This document shows positions 43,842 through 52,914 of a stretch of 64,000 nt of DNA, piece by piece. Each line of letters begins with the position of its first letter. Within the stretch, counting starts at the first letter, position 1. The position numbers and the translations under genes are program-made. Source of the stretch: Deltaproteobacteria bacterium (GTDB taxonomy: Bacteria; Myxococcota_A; Polyangia; Haliangiales; Haliangiaceae); assembly GCA_020630875.1 (NCBI GenBank), contig JAHDIH010000009.1:62001-126000 (forward strand), read 5' to 3'. The notes beneath the pieces are model-generated. The model did no database searches and was not told the origin of the DNA. It was given only the letters and a program-made list of their open reading frames with translations.

Positions 43842-44086
43842 TCAAGCGCGATCAAGCAAGCGTTGGCTTTGTCGACGAGCCGGTCCAGCTCAGGATGTTT
43901 CGTAGGACGATCGCCGCTGGCCGTCGCGCGATTGGCTAACTCGACGTAACGTTTCATGGCCTTATCTCCGCATTCGCGATCTTTACACTGACACGCCTGC
44001 TCTGCCCACTCCGCTACTTCATCCTCAATCGGCTTAGCATTGTTACAAGAGGCAACTAGCAGCGCCACCACAACTAAGGCTCTCAT
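43838..44086 (-). CDS. Small Cys-containing lipoprotein (paralogue B)
   Basis: 82 residues; lipobox LVASC (Cys14). The mature part has EWAEQACQCKDRECGDKAMK and a late Cys in ANACLIALD, the same layout as the next gene upstream (DDACACKDATCAKTA ... GVKCINEA). Four Cys likely form two disulfides. Function unknown. ATGA overlap with its paralogue. Confidence 0.65.
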   Translation of the reverse strand: MRALVVVALLVASCNNAKPIEDEVAEWAEQACQCKDRECGDKAMKRYVELANRATASGDRPTKHPELDRLVDKANACLIALD

Positions 44087-44328
44087 TTAGCGGCGCTCGC
44101 TTCGTTGATGCATTTTACCCCCTGGGCCACGTACTCTTTGGCTTTTTTGGCATCCCCTGTCGGGTTTTCGCCAAGCTTTTTTCGCAACTTTTCAAAATTC
44201 TCAGTCGCTGTCTTAGCGCATGTTGCGTCTTTACAAGCGCAAGCGTCGTCCATCCACTTTTTGATATGCTCTTCATCTCCAGAACAACCAAAGAACACGA
44301 CCACAAGCAAAACCAAGAAAGCTTTCAT
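44083..44328 (-). CDS. Small Cys-containing lipoprotein (paralogue A)
   Basis: About 81 residues from ATG 44328 (MKAFLVLLVVVFFGC, lipobox Cys15); a longer start at 44379 would add a non-signal extension. Mature part WMDDACACKDATCAKTATEN and a late Cys in GVKCINEASAAK. Tandem duplicate with the downstream gene, so a recent duplication or a two-part envelope complex. It follows the CoA-transferase operon closely, and may be read through from it. Confidence 0.65.
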   Translation of the reverse strand: MKAFLVLLVVVFFGCSGDEEHIKKWMDDACACKDATCAKTATENFEKLRKKLGENPTGDAKKAKEYVAQGVKCINEASAAK

Positions 44329-44381
44329 GGCTCGAGTGTGCCATGAGCAGATTCGATTGCAAGAGTTAGCGCCATTCATAG

Positions 44382-45011
44382 CTACATCACGACCACTGGG
44401 CCGCCAGTTGCACCCTCGACTTGCTCTAGCGTAACTCCCGGAGCAAGTTCGACGACCACGAACTTTCCATCCTTTGGCTCAAACACCCCAAGTTCCGTGA
44501 TCACGTAACTTACTACCCTACTTGCGGTGAGGGGAAAGCTGCACTTTTCAACCAACTTGGCCTCCCCCTTTTTACTCGAGTGCGTGCACATTGCGATGAC
44601 TCGAGCGGCACCTGCAGCTAAATCCATAGCACCGCCGATGCCCATCACCTTTTTATTTGGGATGGTCCAATTGGCAAGATCGCCGAAGGCAGATACTTGC
44701 AGCGCGCCAAGAAAAGCGAGATCCACATGGCCGCCCCGAATCATCGCAAACGACAAGGACGAGTCAAAAGTAGAACCACCCGGCACGACGGTTACGGTTT
44801 GCTTCCCCGCATTAATGAGTTGCGGGTCCGCCTGTCCTTTTGCGGGAAAGGGTCCCATTCCAAGCAAGCCATTTTCACTGTGAAGTAAAACGTCCTTGCC
44901 ACCCAAGTTATCAGCTATCAACGTTGGTAGACCGATACCTAAGTTTACTATCTGACCGCTGCTAATTTCTTCTGCGGCTCTTTTGGCAATTTCATCCTTT
45001 GTCCAACTCAT
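44382..45011 (-). CDS. 3-oxoacid CoA-transferase, subunit B
   Basis: 209 residues. The catalytic Glu46 lies in LLHSENGLLGMGP; GIGLPTLIADNL and GGAMDLAAGAARVIAMCTH are typical of ScoB/AtoA. It forms a heterotetramer with subunit A and moves CoA from succinyl-CoA or acetyl-CoA to a 3-ketoacid or related acid. Last gene of a five-gene operon; overlaps subunit A at 45008-45011. Confidence 0.92.
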   Translation of the reverse strand: MSWTKDEIAKRAAEEISSGQIVNLGIGLPTLIADNLGGKDVLLHSENGLLGMGPFPAKGQADPQLINAGKQTVTVVPGGSTFDSSLSFAMIRGGHVDLAFLGALQVSAFGDLANWTIPNKKVMGIGGAMDLAAGAARVIAMCTHSSKKGEAKLVEKCSFPLTASRVVSYVITELGVFEPKDGKFVVVELAPGVTLEQVEGATGGPVVVM

Positions 45012-45700
45012 GCTGGCTGCTCCATCAGGTACTCAAACGGATCCTCATGGCTGGTAACTTCCACCACCCGCTGGATGAAAATCCCAGGGAGATGAACGTC
45101 ATCAGGGTCAAGCGCGCCAACCTCTACTAGTTCGTCGCATTCCGCAATAGCTACTTTCGACGCCATCGCCATTACCGGGCCAAAGTTTTGAGCGGTTCTC
45201 CAAAACCTTAAGTTGCCATAGGCATCGGCTTTCCTCGCACGCACAAAAGCAAAATCGGGCTTTATCGCCCGTTCCAGCAAGTACGTCTCACCGTCAAACA
45301 CCTTCGTTTCTTTCCCCTCTTCAACTACGGTTCCAACACCGGTTCTAGTATAGAACCCTGCAATCCCGGCACCACCACTTCGCAATCGTTCGACCATCGT
45401 CCCTTGCGGAATGACTTCCACTTCTACGCTTTTGTTGGCCATTTGGCTATGCAGGTCCATGTTGTTGCCAATGTAGCTGCAAATCACTTTGCGGATAAGT
45501 CCCGCCTTAAGCCAAGTGGCAAGTCCCTTGCCTAAATTCCCAGAGTTGTTACTGATCAACGTCAAATTTCGAATCCCACGATCAGCGACAATGGAAATTA
45601 ATGATTCTGGGTTACCGCAAAGACCAAACCCACTCACGGCAATGAAAGCTCCATCCTCAATCCCATGAGCGGCTTCTTCTACTGACTTTACTACTTTCAA
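45008..45700 (-). CDS. 3-oxoacid CoA-transferase, subunit A
   Basis: 230 residues with the ScoA/AtoD pattern: DGAFIAVSGFGLCGNPESLI, TLISNNSGNLGKGLATWLKA, EVIPQGTMVERLRSGGAGIA, GFYTRTGVGT and ADAYGNLRFWRTAQNF. Overlaps the preceding aminotransferase gene stop by ATGA (45697-45700), tying this CoA transferase to amino-group catabolism and not to poly-hydroxybutyrate or ketone use. Confidence 0.92.
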   Translation of the reverse strand: MKVVKSVEEAAHGIEDGAFIAVSGFGLCGNPESLISIVADRGIRNLTLISNNSGNLGKGLATWLKAGLIRKVICSYIGNNMDLHSQMANKSVEVEVIPQGTMVERLRSGGAGIAGFYTRTGVGTVVEEGKETKVFDGETYLLERAIKPDFAFVRARKADAYGNLRFWRTAQNFGPVMAMASKVAIAECDELVEVGALDPDDVHLPGIFIQRVVEVTSHEDPFEYLMEQPA

Positions 45701-46929
45701 ACTGCCCTCCTGACACCTTCTTCTAAAATTCCAAGCCCTCGGTGCAAGTCATCGACGCTGCAAGTTAACGCCGGTGCAATTACGATGCTTCGTCTTGATG
45801 AATAAAGATGCACCAACACACGCTCTTGATTAAGATGGGATGCAAGTTTGCGATAGCCGTCATCATCAAGTTCAACATCCAGCGCGGCCAAAAGCCCTAT
45901 GCTACGAAAGTGACTTACGGCCTTGAGCTTGCCTAGTTCTGCAACGCGACGGGACAAGGCGTCCTGTAGTGGTTTCGATTTCGCTATGCTTGCAGGATAC
46001 ACGTCTAACGCGGCATTGGCCGCAGCGCATGCAATAGGATGAGCGTAGTTGGTAAGCCCGGCATAAAGCACCTGCTCCTCAAAATGAGATGCTACCCGCT
46101 CGGACACCAACACGGCCCCCAGGGGCGCGTAGCCTGCGGTAAGCCCCTTTGCCAGCGTAATCATGTCGGGAATCACTCCAAATTGCTCAAACCCAAACAT
46201 GCTACCAAGTCGTCCGAACCCAACAAGCACTTCATCTAAAATCAACAAGGCCCCACTGCGAGCAGCGTGCTTTTTCACTTCAGACAGGAAGGTTGGACTG
46301 GGAATCCGAACGCCGTTTGCCCCAGGAACGGTCTCGAGAAGGATTGCGGCAATAGAGTCGCGGCCCTCTCCTGCGATGGTGTCTTCAATATGCTTGGCGC
46401 AAGGGGTATCGCTGCCGGACTTTCCGATATTTTCTTGGCACCCCCGACAGGGACAATCAAGCAAGCGCACCACTCCCGGTATCCCTGGTTCAAGTGGCGG
46501 CCTTCGATAATCTCCGGTCATCGTTAACGCTCCCATGGTCGCTCCATGATAGCTATTGTAGCGTGTCATAACCTTGTGGCGGCCAGTAACCAACCTGGCA
46601 ATCTTGTACGCGTTTTCATTTGCTTCTGCGCCGCCCAGAGTAAAGAAGACCTTGCTAAATCCTTTGGGCGCTGCGGCGAGCAGCTTGCGAGCGAGTTCGT
46701 CTTTGGCAGGAAAACTCCAGTTAGGTAGTGCTGCAGGAAGCGACGTAGCTTGCTGTCGAATGGATTCGATCACCGGCTCACAACTAAGCCCCAGGTTCGC
46801 CTGATAGCTCAAGCTGCCTAAGTCTAGCCATTCCTGCCCGCCGGACTCGAAGTGAACGCCACGCGTTCCGGTAACTTCGAGTGGTGTAAAGCCTCCTTGT
46901 TTACGCCAGGTATAGAAGTAGTCACTCAT
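45697..46929 (-). CDS. Class III (omega-type) PLP aminotransferase
   Basis: About 410 residues from ATG 46929, which shares ATGA with the C45 gene; the frame extends far upstream but only as Arg-rich shadow sequence. Class III marks: TLGGAEANENAYKIAR, RYNSYHGATMGALTMTG, LLILDEVLVGFGRLG (PLP-binding Asp) and ITLAKGLTAGYAPLGAV (Schiff-base Lys). A Cys-rich insert (LLDCPCRGCQENI ... DTPCAKHIEDT) is typical of beta-alanine/GABA-pyruvate and Asp aminotransferase relatives. It acts on a terminal or beta amino group. Confidence 0.88.
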   Translation of the reverse strand: MSDYFYTWRKQGGFTPLEVTGTRGVHFESGGQEWLDLGSLSYQANLGLSCEPVIESIRQQATSLPAALPNWSFPAKDELARKLLAAAPKGFSKVFFTLGGAEANENAYKIARLVTGRHKVMTRYNSYHGATMGALTMTGDYRRPPLEPGIPGVVRLLDCPCRGCQENIGKSGSDTPCAKHIEDTIAGEGRDSIAAILLETVPGANGVRIPSPTFLSEVKKHAARSGALLILDEVLVGFGRLGSMFGFEQFGVIPDMITLAKGLTAGYAPLGAVLVSERVASHFEEQVLYAGLTNYAHPIACAAANAALDVYPASIAKSKPLQDALSRRVAELGKLKAVSHFRSIGLLAALDVELDDDGYRKLASHLNQERVLVHLYSSRRSIVIAPALTCSVDDLHRGLGILEEGVRRAV

Positions 46930-47981
46930 CGACCACCAACCTGGAACTCTACGGGCCTCGCGTAACTTACGAAGCCTGCGCACGCCCACACTTCTTTTGA
47001 CTTTGTGTCCATTGCAATAGCACCGCAAGTGGCGGACCCGTGAGGCGCTTGGTACGTTGCGGTAGAAGTGCAAGTAGATTGAGGAAAACCGTCGCGACTA
47101 CCAAGCAGTCTCCAAGCTTCAGCAAGATCTTGAGGCACCGCCTGTTGCAAACTCGCCTCCATACTAGCGTAACGACCATAGGTGGTACTGGTATTTGATA
47201 TATCTGTCTTCGCTGCGACTTCTTGCACCAATGCATGATTGGTATGGTGATAGTACCTGCGACCGTCAAGGGACTGCTCACACTCTACGGATCCAGAGAC
47301 TTCCCACATCGTGGCGGACTTGGAATCCGCTGCAACGTAATGATGCCCCGACGCGAAAGAAACATGATCCATGACGTCTTTCGCCTCATCGTGATTTTTT
47401 GCTGACAGAATCTTTCTAATGATCACAGACCACACCACACCGGGCTTAGCGTCGGTGCATCGAAGGTTGTTAATGCCCGCCGCTACCCCACAGTCATTCA
47501 TCCCAGCCATGCCGAGGCATCCTGTCAATGAAAAGATTGTCGCTGCCGGTCGCCCATCTTGCTCCGGAACCTGCAACATTAAAACATGAGGCATCGCAGA
47601 GATGTGCATGTCCCACGTTTGCGCCAAAATTCCGGACGGCGTCCACAGCATGGAGCAACCGCCGTCATCGAAGTCAATGGAGCTAGCACCTTCGTCTCTC
47701 AAGTCGGTGTAATGGTTCAACACCACCAATTCTGCAACTGAGAGACCTGCCCCCTCTGCAATGCCAACCAGCTCGTCTGAAAATGAGGGAGAACACCCCT
47801 TGGTAACTTCAAAATGAAGTAGCGCACGTCGCAGAAGAACGTCACGACTAGGAAAACCAAACTTATCAAGGCATAGCCCGATTCGAATATCTGTCAATGC
47901 GCGAACGTCGTCACGAAAAGCCTCGCCATGAGCTCGGCCTTGGGCTCGCGGCGTCCCTTTGGGTAAATCAAAAACTCTCAT
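46926..47981 (-). CDS. C45-family Ntn-hydrolase (acyl-CoA:6-aminopenicillanate acyltransferase-like)
   Basis: 351 residues. The autocatalytic nucleophile is Cys109 in DDGGCSMLW; GILAQTWDMHISAMPHVLML, SLTGCLGMAGMNDCGVAAGI and NHYTDLRD follow the family. After self-cleavage before Cys109 the enzyme hydrolyses or transfers amide-bound acyl groups. In this operon an N-deacylase role is the simplest reading. ATGA overlaps on both sides (47978-47981, 46926-46929). Confidence 0.85.
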   Translation of the reverse strand: MRVFDLPKGTPRAQGRAHGEAFRDDVRALTDIRIGLCLDKFGFPSRDVLLRRALLHFEVTKGCSPSFSDELVGIAEGAGLSVAELVVLNHYTDLRDEGASSIDFDDGGCSMLWTPSGILAQTWDMHISAMPHVLMLQVPEQDGRPAATIFSLTGCLGMAGMNDCGVAAGINNLRCTDAKPGVVWSVIIRKILSAKNHDEAKDVMDHVSFASGHHYVAADSKSATMWEVSGSVECEQSLDGRRYYHHTNHALVQEVAAKTDISNTSTTYGRYASMEASLQQAVPQDLAEAWRLLGSRDGFPQSTCTSTATYQAPHGSATCGAIAMDTKSKEVWACAGFVSYARPVEFQVGGR

Positions 47982-50900
47982 GCGGGACCTCCGATTTCTT
48001 TGGCGACTTCTATCAAGTGGCGCAACGGCGAAAGGTCATCCCATGAAGGAGTCACCAGAAGATTCCCGTTGGCCGCCGCATAGCAATGAACCCCTCTACT
48101 ACGAAGCGCTCTCTGAATGTTTCGAACTTGCCTGCCGCACTCTACCACTCGGTGCATGCCTAAGCCCTGCACTGAAAACCCCATCTCCTGCAGCTTATTC
48201 GCCGCCGCCGACAAGCCTTCAATAACCGCGGCTCTGTCCAACCGTCGAACCGCTCGCAACTGATGGTGGTGCCGGATTAACGTCAACTCATCGCCGTCCC
48301 AAGTAGAGACAAGTTTCATGGGAGCTTTAATGTACTTCTCGGAGGTGACGTGCACGTAGCCGGTCTGCCCTCCAGGCCACCAAACCAAAGTGTCTGGCTT
48401 GTGTTCGTACGTTTGAGACAGGAATGCGTCCACCCCACTTCGATATCCTGCGGAGGCAGTTTCTACTGCAATAAGCCCGACCTTGAATTCTTCACGAACG
48501 TCCTCTAGCGATTTGCAAAATGCCTTCGGCAACACCAAGCCGGTTCGCTCCCCCACCAGCTCATAAACCAGCGCTACAGTTGTCCCGGACGTTTGCCGAA
48601 GAAAATCTCGGAGAGCAGAAAGCGCGGCCTGTTCTCCCACCAATGCAGGGTGCGGAAGACGCGGCCAATCGAACGTTGGACCTACCTGGCGATGGAGATT
48701 TACATCGCTCAAACTTCGCGTCGATGCTGCCGTATGACCAAAGTAGTTCCCTGCAAACGTTGCGACGTTGACGGTTTTGGGATGACCGTAACGAAGCAAG
48801 CGAATCGCCTTGTCCACTGCCTCATCCCGCCCTGAAGAAAGATAGAGATGTGGATGAGTCGGAGTAAGCGCAGAGACCCATTCTAAGGCTCGAACGTGCG
48901 CGGGGGTGGCGTAGTTGAGCAGCGTCAATTTATTGACCGCAGGCCCAAAGATTGCCCCTTCGTCTCTTACCTTGGTCAACGTAGCCGGGGGGGTCTTCAG
49001 CGGTCTGGCCATTCCCTGAGAAAGCGACGTTTCACTGGCGGCCCCAGCTGTTTCCGGTACCAACTGTTGAATGGGTATTCTGTAGTAAATGGCTTGCCCT
49101 TCGGGATCCGCGTATTGACCACGCAACGTATCGACGATGTGAGCACCAAACACACGATTCAGGTGGGTCATGGCAGCAGTTTTTCCAATCCTGTTTCTGC
49201 CAGTCACGAACTTATAGCGTGGCGTACCATCCGCATTTTTCATGCCGCGAGCATGTTTGAGTTGCATTTGTTTAATAGCACGACCAATGCCCTGCTTTTG
49301 ATACCCCTCTGCTACGGTGACAGAAGCAGAATACAGCGTATTGTGCATACCAAGCATTGGATCTTGATCCGGCCCTTCGCTGTCCACGGGAACTTCAAGC
49401 GGAGCGCCAATACCAAAACCGACCATGTCGCCACTTTTGTTTTCCGCAACCACCACTACCGCATCCTCATGTTTTAGTACCTCCCGTATTTGTTCCGGTG
49501 GCGTACGGCGTGCGGGCTCGTACACGTCCAGTTCGATATCTAACATGGCTTGCAGCTTTGACTCCGCCTCGGCTGGTGGCACTTGAGTGAAAACGACATC
49601 ACTTGGAGTCGGGTTTCTGTTTCCTGACTCTATATTCTCCCAAGCGGGAGGCTTTTTACCCGGATGCGCCTCGAGCCACGCAAGTGACTGACGAATACTA
49701 ACAAAGAGATGATCAATTTCTCGGCGCCACATCGATTCGTTTAACCGATAGCGAATGGTTCGTTCGCCTGCTCCAAAGACCACGGTGCCTCTCCAAAAAC
49801 GTTGGGCAATGTACGAAAGCTGGTGCTCTTTGGTTGGCAAATCAAAAGCGAGTGCGTTGCCGCGACACCGGGGATTTTCCACAAGGGACGGAAATGCCGC
49901 AGCCAACTGAGTGAGCCGAGGTTCAAGAATCTCCTGCAACCTAGAAGAACTGTAACTTGCTTCCGAAGCCATGTCCGCATGAATGCGGCCACGCACCGCC
50001 GATGCCAGATGGACCGCTGTAGGCTCAGGATCTGAAAAACGGCTCATTACCACGCCGATCTGGGCGCGTTTTGCAAACGTCACAACCTCGGGACTAGCAG
50101 GACGCCCTCGCAAGTCCATCAGCCCAAAAGTCGTATGCCAAGCGAATGGTCCCCCCAATCCGAAACCAGTTTGTACTTCGTCGAAGATCAAGCGAACTTT
50201 GAGCTTTGCCGTGATAAGACGTAGCCCACGAAAGAAGCGATCGGTGGCGTAGCGATCGCCCCCCTCGGATTGCATCGGTTCAATAATCGACGCAAAGTAC
50301 GTGCCGGTTTGCAACTCATCGCAAACTTCAGCCAAAGCCAAAGCCTCCGCCGACAACAAAGGGTCAGATGATTCGCTTGCAAAGTCTCGCCGCAGTCCAC
50401 TGCCATCAGCCGCAGCACAAAGTGCGTAGAACCCAGATGGTGCGCGCGGTTGTTCTTCATTGGGTGTTGACCACACCGGAAACTGTACAAAGTTGGCGTC
50501 TACCCCTGCCATTGCGAACGGCTCCCGTTTGGCGGGATTATACGTCGCAGCAAGTGACGCCAGCGTCCGGCCGTGAAACGACCCCTCAAAAGCTAGCAGC
50601 TTGGTAGCATGCTCCGCCTCTCGGTTCGCGTAGCAAAGTGCAATCGCTTTTTCATTGGCTTCGGCGCCGCTGTTAGTAAATGTTACCTCAGGAAGACCTG
50701 GCACGTGACGTCTTAAGGTATCGGCGTAAAGTTCAAGCAAATCATGACCGCCTTGACTCGTGTCCCAGTCGGAAAGAAGCACGCCATCGAACTCACCTTC
50801 GAAATAGCCTCGAACGACAGAATCTTCAGAGAATCCACCGCAAAGAGTTGCGGTTTGGCTCATTCCATCCATTACGGACAGCGGCTCATCGTCGATCGAA

Positions 50901-52600
50901 ACCAGCCAAGGGCCGCCACTACGAATGTGATCGAAAACCGGAGGTTTCTTCTCTTTGGCCATGCGGTCTGCAGCGTACAGCCTTTGCAGCCAATATTCAG
51001 ACTGTGGAAGTCTGCAGTCTTCTGGCTTATGGATGCCAAAGGGCCGAGGGTCATCTACCAACGAACGTCCAGCTTCAGATCTTTCCTCTGCTAAATGCTG
51101 CGCCTCAAGCGTGTCGAGGTCCGGAGTTGGCAATGAGCTCTCCGCTATTTTTCCATGGCGAATCACCGGCCCGCAGGCGTTTTGCAAAACCGCCATCGGA
51201 ACAAACGAATGCCGCGACGCATACGCTCCGCCAGGACGATGGTTACCACTTTTTCCAACGCCACCAAATGGCAGACGCGGCGACGCTAAGTTGGTACTAC
51301 GATTTTGATTAAGGATCCCGCAATGCACTTTCTCATAGAGGGACTCAAACCTTTCGGTACTCGCGGTAAAAACGGAGTTAGCAAAGCCGAAGGGACTCGC
51401 ATTGAGTATTTCAGCAGCATGATCTTCGTCTCGAACGATTTGAATTGCGAGATCCGGGCCAAAACATTCCTCGTCGGTATACCCCGCAATGCCATCTTCG
51501 CCTTCAGGGATCAAATGCACTGACGCTCCGCGGAACGCACCGCCATCTGGCGACAGTCCCTCCAATAGCGGCACCGCACCTCCCTCTCTCCCTCGCTTCA
51601 AAAGTGAATCAAATTGTTTTGCAGCTGCAGCAGTCGCCAGGGGACCAGCAAAACTGCCTGGCTCACGTGGTGCTCCAAACACCAATCGGGACGCCACCTC
51701 TTTAAGTGCCTCTATAAATGCAGGTGCAATCGATTCTTGAACAAGTACCCTATCGGTTCCCGTGCAGCGCTGCCCGGTAGTAAGATAGCCACCGATGGCA
51801 CACTCATGCACCGCTTGACGCATAGAGGCATCGTCCAAGACCACGCATGTGTTCTTGCCTCCGAGCTCAAGAGCAGCAAGAAGTTGTGGCTTTTCAACGG
51901 CTGCAGCTTTAATCATTTTTCCTACCTTGTAGGAACCTGTGAAGTAAAGCCCTCGCACCGCAGGAGCGCTGACCAATGCTGCTCCCACGTCTCCCCCTCC
52001 AAAAACCATATTGAATACTCCCGGAGGGAGTGACGACGCTGCTGCGGCTTCAGCGTAAACCGTCGACGCTCCAAGGGCTATCTCACTCGGCTTCACCACC
52101 ACCGCATTGCCAGTCAAAAGCGAGGGCAAGACGTAGGCATTGATTAGGTGCAGCGGAAAGTTGAACGGTCCGATCACCCCAATCACTCCGAGGGGAGACA
52201 ATCGCAGAGACTCCCCGGATTGGGATTTAGAGCGTGCATGCTCCATTTCTGCCACCACTTGCGTTTTTACTAACGCAAACCGATTGATTACGGCATTGGC
52301 TTCGACTCTTGCTTCCGCCAAAACTTTCCCCATCTCATTGCAGATGAAGTCGGCCATCGCTTCTTTGCGTTGTTCAAGCTCGTGCCGGAAACTCTCTAGG
52401 TGATGCCACCTCGTCTCCATGGAAAGTTTTCGCCATTGCATCGCAGAAGTTTCAGCGGCAGTAACAGCCAGATTCACATGGGCGACATCGCCAGACTGTC
52501 GAAACACTGGCTGGAAACCGTTTGCAGGATCGTGTGAAGTCAATACAGTCTCACCTGTTGTAAACTCCCCGCCGATAAGACTCCCCAATCCTTTAATCAC
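47978..52600 (-). CDS. Four-domain fusion: aldehyde dehydrogenase - class III aminotransferase - GNAT - inactive aminotransferase
   Basis: About 1540 residues (1550 if started at ATG 52630, numbering used here). Residues ~15-490: AstD-like aldehyde dehydrogenase with PFNFP (Asn157), ELGGKN (Glu255) and GQRCTG (Cys289). ~540-1000: class III aminotransferase with TNSGAEANEKA, FDEVQTGFG (Asp817) and FAKRAQ (Lys854). ~1010-1195: GNAT acetyltransferase, GYQKQGIGRAIKQ. ~1215-1550: second class III fold (SSGRDEAVDKAIRLL, FAGNYFGHTAAST) whose PLP Asp and Lys positions are Val and Pro (LIAVETASAGYRS, LVWWPGGQTGY), so probably structural. GTG 52600 is chosen because TACAAT ends six bases before it and the homologous part begins IKGLGSLIGGEF. 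First gene of the operon. Confidence 0.85.
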   Translation of the reverse strand: MIKGLGSLIGGEFTTGETVLTSHDPANGFQPVFRQSGDVAHVNLAVTAAETSAMQWRKLSMETRWHHLESFRHELEQRKEAMADFICNEMGKVLAEARVEANAVINRFALVKTQVVAEMEHARSKSQSGESLRLSPLGVIGVIGPFNFPLHLINAYVLPSLLTGNAVVVKPSEIALGASTVYAEAAAASSLPPGVFNMVFGGGDVGAALVSAPAVRGLYFTGSYKVGKMIKAAAVEKPQLLAALELGGKNTCVVLDDASMRQAVHECAIGGYLTTGQRCTGTDRVLVQESIAPAFIEALKEVASRLVFGAPREPGSFAGPLATAAAAKQFDSLLKRGREGGAVPLLEGLSPDGGAFRGASVHLIPEGEDGIAGYTDEECFGPDLAIQIVRDEDHAAEILNASPFGFANSVFTASTERFESLYEKVHCGILNQNRSTNLASPRLPFGGVGKSGNHRPGGAYASRHSFVPMAVLQNACGPVIRHGKIAESSLPTPDLDTLEAQHLAEERSEAGRSLVDDPRPFGIHKPEDCRLPQSEYWLQRLYAADRMAKEKKPPVFDHIRSGGPWLVSIDDEPLSVMDGMSQTATLCGGFSEDSVVRGYFEGEFDGVLLSDWDTSQGGHDLLELYADTLRRHVPGLPEVTFTNSGAEANEKAIALCYANREAEHATKLLAFEGSFHGRTLASLAATYNPAKREPFAMAGVDANFVQFPVWSTPNEEQPRAPSGFYALCAAADGSGLRRDFASESSDPLLSAEALALAEVCDELQTGTYFASIIEPMQSEGGDRYATDRFFRGLRLITAKLKVRLIFDEVQTGFGLGGPFAWHTTFGLMDLRGRPASPEVVTFAKRAQIGVVMSRFSDPEPTAVHLASAVRGRIHADMASEASYSSSRLQEILEPRLTQLAAAFPSLVENPRCRGNALAFDLPTKEHQLSYIAQRFWRGTVVFGAGERTIRYRLNESMWRREIDHLFVSIRQSLAWLEAHPGKKPPAWENIESGNRNPTPSDVVFTQVPPAEAESKLQAMLDIELDVYEPARRTPPEQIREVLKHEDAVVVVAENKSGDMVGFGIGAPLEVPVDSEGPDQDPMLGMHNTLYSASVTVAEGYQKQGIGRAIKQMQLKHARGMKNADGTPRYKFVTGRNRIGKTAAMTHLNRVFGAHIVDTLRGQYADPEGQAIYYRIPIQQLVPETAGAASETSLSQGMARPLKTPPATLTKVRDEGAIFGPAVNKLTLLNYATPAHVRALEWVSALTPTHPHLYLSSGRDEAVDKAIRLLRYGHPKTVNVATFAGNYFGHTAASTRSLSDVNLHRQVGPTFDWPRLPHPALVGEQAALSALRDFLRQTSGTTVALVYELVGERTGLVLPKAFCKSLEDVREEFKVGLIAVETASAGYRSGVDAFLSQTYEHKPDTLVWWPGGQTGYVHVTSEKYIKAPMKLVSTWDGDELTLIRHHHQLRAVRRLDRAAVIEGLSAAANKLQEMGFSVQGLGMHRVVECGRQVRNIQRALRSRGVHCYAAANGNLLVTPSWDDLSPLRHLIEVAKEIGGPA

Positions 52601-52606
52601 ACCTGT

Positions 52607-52612
52607 ATTGTA
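52607..52612 (-). promoter_or_regulatory. Putative -10 element of the fusion-protein operon (leaderless)
   Basis: TACAAT on the minus strand ends six bases before the GTG at 52600, inside the frame that could start at ATG 52630. It argues for the shorter protein. Confidence 0.42.
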
Positions 52613-52698
52613 ATAGGTAGACTCGAGCATGCGAGTCCGTCAGGCACGAGAATGCAATTCACCTAAGAAAGCATCCGATCGCTTGCATTTCGCTAACT

Positions 52699-52707
52699 TG
52701 CTATGAT
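52699..52707 (+). promoter_or_regulatory. Extended -10 promoter of rpmG-rpmB
   Basis: TGc followed by TATGAT (52702-52707). The predicted start point leaves a leader of about nine bases before the rpmG ATG, without a Shine-Dalgarno sequence. Confidence 0.4.
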
Positions 52708-52722
52708 ACGCACCATCCTCTT

Positions 52723-52905
52723 ATGGCAGCTGCGAAAAAGAAGAAGAAAAAAGGACGAGAACTGATTCGTCTTGTTTCGACTGCGGGAACTGGTTATTTC
52801 TACACCACTTCAAAGAACCGTAAACGAACCCCCGACAAGCTTGTATTCAAAAAGTACGACCCGGTGGTTCGTAAACACGTCGAGTTTAAAGAAAGTAAAA
52901 TCTAG
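52723..52905 (+). CDS. rpmG: 50S ribosomal protein L33
   Basis: 60 residues with the L33 pattern [36 protein letters not shown] and [12 protein letters not shown]. It lacks the four zinc Cys, so it is the C-minus form. The N-terminus has an unusual run of eight Lys/Ala residues ([10 protein letters not shown]). Followed nine bases later by rpmB. Confidence 0.95.
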   Translation: MAAAKKKKKKGRELIRLVSTAGTGYFYTTSKNRKRTPDKLVFKKYDPVVRKHVEFKESKI

Positions 52906-52914
52906 GAGTCTATT

